Assembly (NCBI GenBank): GCA_021772615.1
Contig: JAJFLQ010000065.1
Coordinates: 1 to 64,000 of the forward strand
Reading direction: 5' to 3'
DNA length: 64,000 nucleotides
Source: Verrucomicrobiota bacterium
GTDB lineage: Bacteria > Verrucomicrobiota > Lentisphaeria > JABSQK01 > JAJFLO01
In this document: positions 62,888 through 64,000 of the stretch, in pieces
How positions within the stretch are numbered: the first letter of the stretch is position 1
How the letters are laid out: every line of letters starts with the position of its first letter
Notes under the pieces: model-generated
The model's database searches: none
What the model was told of the DNA's origin: nothing
The model's input: only the letters and a program-made list of their open reading frames with translations
Made by a program: the position numbers and the translations under genes

Positions 62888-63562
62888 ATGGGCAGTAACG
62901 ACTCGATCCTTCGATATGCTACGGTCCTTCTGGCCGTATCTGCTGTGGTTACGTTCCCGTGCGCTGCTGAGCGCACTCAGAACTGCCTGGTGTGCGGCCA
63001 CACGCATTCCTCGACCGACCATGTGGTAGACTATAAGGGACGCAAGTTGCCGTTGTGCTCGCCGGACTGCGAGGCGCATTATGCCAATGCAACGCGCGAA
63101 GGGAAACTGGATGCGATCACGGCAAAAATAGAGCCGCGGTCGGCCTTGTTTCAGGCAGATTCTCAGCGACATCCACTGGTGGCCAAAGATCAGCTGAATA
63201 AGCGGTATTTCTGGTTCGGATATTTCATTGTAGTCGGACTGATTTGCGGAGGTATTGCAGCTTATCTCGCGGTACAGAAAGGCCTGAGCGCCGGCCGGCA
63301 TTTCGCGATCGGTCTTATTTTCAATATTCCCGGTGTGGCGTTTACGCTCTTGTCACGTGGCCGCACAACGCCATTTCAATCGGCCGGACTCACAAAGGTT
63401 CCGGTCACTCACAGCGAACGCAGGTGCCAATGCGGCCACGCCAATCATCCGGCGGCATGCATGTGTTCCAACTGCGGCAACGTCCTGACGCCAAGAGCCG
63501 AGACCGAAGTCGCACGCGTGGGTTTGTCGCGTGTCGACGCGGAAACGTCGGCTGGTGCCTAG
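62888..63562 (+). CDS. membrane protein with N-terminal TRASH/YHS-like and C-terminal zinc-ribbon motifs
   Basis: The 224-residue protein has a signal peptide or first helix (YATVLLAVSAVVTFPCAA), then CLVCGHTHSS and LCSPDCEAHY spaced like a TRASH/YHS metal-binding finger, then two helices (FWFGYFIVVGLICGGIAAYL and HFAIGLIFNIPGVAFTLL), and a C-terminal four-Cys ribbon (CQCGHANHPAACMCSNCG). Metal sensing or delivery is possible. It lies 41 bp after the small membrane gene and may be co-transcribed. Confidence 0.7.
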   Translation: MGSNDSILRYATVLLAVSAVVTFPCAAERTQNCLVCGHTHSSTDHVVDYKGRKLPLCSPDCEAHYANATREGKLDAITAKIEPRSALFQADSQRHPLVAKDQLNKRYFWFGYFIVVGLICGGIAAYLAVQKGLSAGRHFAIGLIFNIPGVAFTLLSRGRTTPFQSAGLTKVPVTHSERRCQCGHANHPAACMCSNCGNVLTPRAETEVARVGLSRVDAETSAGA

Positions 63563-63601
63563 ATCCGCGAAGCGATCAGACCGCGAAACTCTTACGAAGC
63601 C

Positions 63602-64000
63602 ATGGCAACTGACATGATTAAATCCAAACTTGACGCCCTGCTCGCCCTGGGAAACATGCCGAGTCCACGCCCCGAATTGCGCGCCCATAACGAATCCAAC
63701 GTGCCCAACATGTATATTATCGGGGACCTCGCCGGCGCGCCGGTCATTAAGCTTGCGATGGAACAGGGTTACGATGTGATCCAGCATATTGCATCACTCC
63801 CGGACGCGAAATCCGGACGCGACGGCCTTTACGATGTACTCGTCATAGGCGCCGGCGCGAGCGGACTCAATGCCGCACTCGAGGCGAAGGTGCGCGGGCT
63901 GTCCTGCCTGGTCCTGGAAAAGGGAAAGATCGCAAATACGATCGAAGATTTCCCCGAAAAAAAATGGGTATATGCCGAACCCGATACGCGCCCTGCGAAG
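63602..64000 (+). CDS. FAD/NAD(P)-binding oxidoreductase (5' part, cut by window edge)
   Basis: 133 codons from ATG 63602 are visible and the frame is open at the window end. Residues about 35-60 (NVPNMYIIGDLAGAPVIKLA) look like the C-terminal FAD-closing segment of thioredoxin-reductase-like enzymes. After a linker, residues about 78-105 (YDVLVIGAGASGLNAALEAK) are a standard dinucleotide-binding start. So a tail-like segment precedes the first Rossmann fold, an arrangement seen in a subgroup of YpdA-like/TrxB-like flavoproteins. Product and partner are unknown because the rest lies outside. Confidence 0.75.
   Translation, partial: MATDMIKSKLDALLALGNMPSPRPELRAHNESNVPNMYIIGDLAGAPVIKLAMEQGYDVIQHIASLPDAKSGRDGLYDVLVIGAGASGLNAALEAKVRGLSCLVLEKGKIANTIEDFPEKKWVYAEPDTRPAK

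Overview
The window is a 64 kb stretch of a moderately GC-rich (roughly 55-57% by eye) bacterial chromosome. Its lineage cannot be fixed from the sequence. Several traits fit a Planctomycetota/PVC-like or Hydrogenedentota-like genome: PEP-CTERM sorting signals, HAF-repeat proteins, a fused CcoN-CcoO oxidase, a Hanks-type kinase, abundant palindromic intergenic repeats with a RAYT transposase, and a lysine-rich conserved small protein that I associate with Planctomycetes. This placement is inference. No rRNA, tRNA or CRISPR array was seen.

Region 1 (1-25.2 kb) reads as a lipid/glycan assembly and export island. A RAYT transposase sits inside REP-like arrays (1-1.4 kb). Seven tightly packed minus-strand genes follow (11.2 to 1.4 kb): two ABC exporters, a TolC-type channel, a DevB adaptor, two DevC permeases, and a DevA ATPase fused to a cyclic-nucleotide-binding domain. 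Next come an exostosin-type glycosyltransferase, a family 2 glycosyltransferase with a TVP38 membrane protein, and a four-gene minus-strand operon (cellulose-synthase-like glycosyltransferase, DUF3108, small membrane protein, GT-C glycosyltransferase). Divergent from that operon is the most striking gene: a protein of about 1683 residues fusing fatty acyl-AMP ligase, acyl-CoA dehydrogenase, acyl carrier protein and alpha-oxoamine synthase. It is translationally coupled to a short-chain reductase resembling 3-ketosphinganine reductase. An internally deleted PhyH dioxygenase pseudogene follows. Together these suggest synthesis of a sphingoid-like amino alcohol, possibly with a built-in delta-4 double bond, then glycosylation and export.

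Region 2 (25.3-30.5 kb) holds a decayed haemagglutinin-type secreted protein, a small lysine-rich protein, two PEP-CTERM proteins and an RlmI-type rRNA methyltransferase. Region 3 (30.8-38 kb) is a compact cbb3 oxidase operon: ccoNO fusion, ccoQ, mono-haem ccoP, ccoG, a minimal ccoH of 54 residues, ccoI and ccoS. The ccoQ, ccoH and ccoS genes are very short and were found by reading the minus strand.

Region 4 (38.4-53 kb) carries housekeeping and accessory genes: an MFS transporter, a Ser/Thr kinase, a PatB-type C-S lyase behind a possible attenuator, an MPPED-type phosphoesterase, a SRAP peptidase, a methyltransferase, a PQQ-repeat protein, DUF4202, DUF4126, an EEP lipoprotein, a degenerate nucleotidyltransferase-like protein, DUF1223, an MTAP-type phosphorylase and an MTA/SAH deaminase. 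Region 5 (53-64 kb) starts with a nest of at least three intergenic repeat families, then a di-haem oxidoreductase with an inserted PA14-like domain, a single-domain response regulator, DUF1015, AmrS, a PLD-ribD-ribE-membrane protein operon, a zinc-finger membrane protein and a flavoprotein cut by the window edge.
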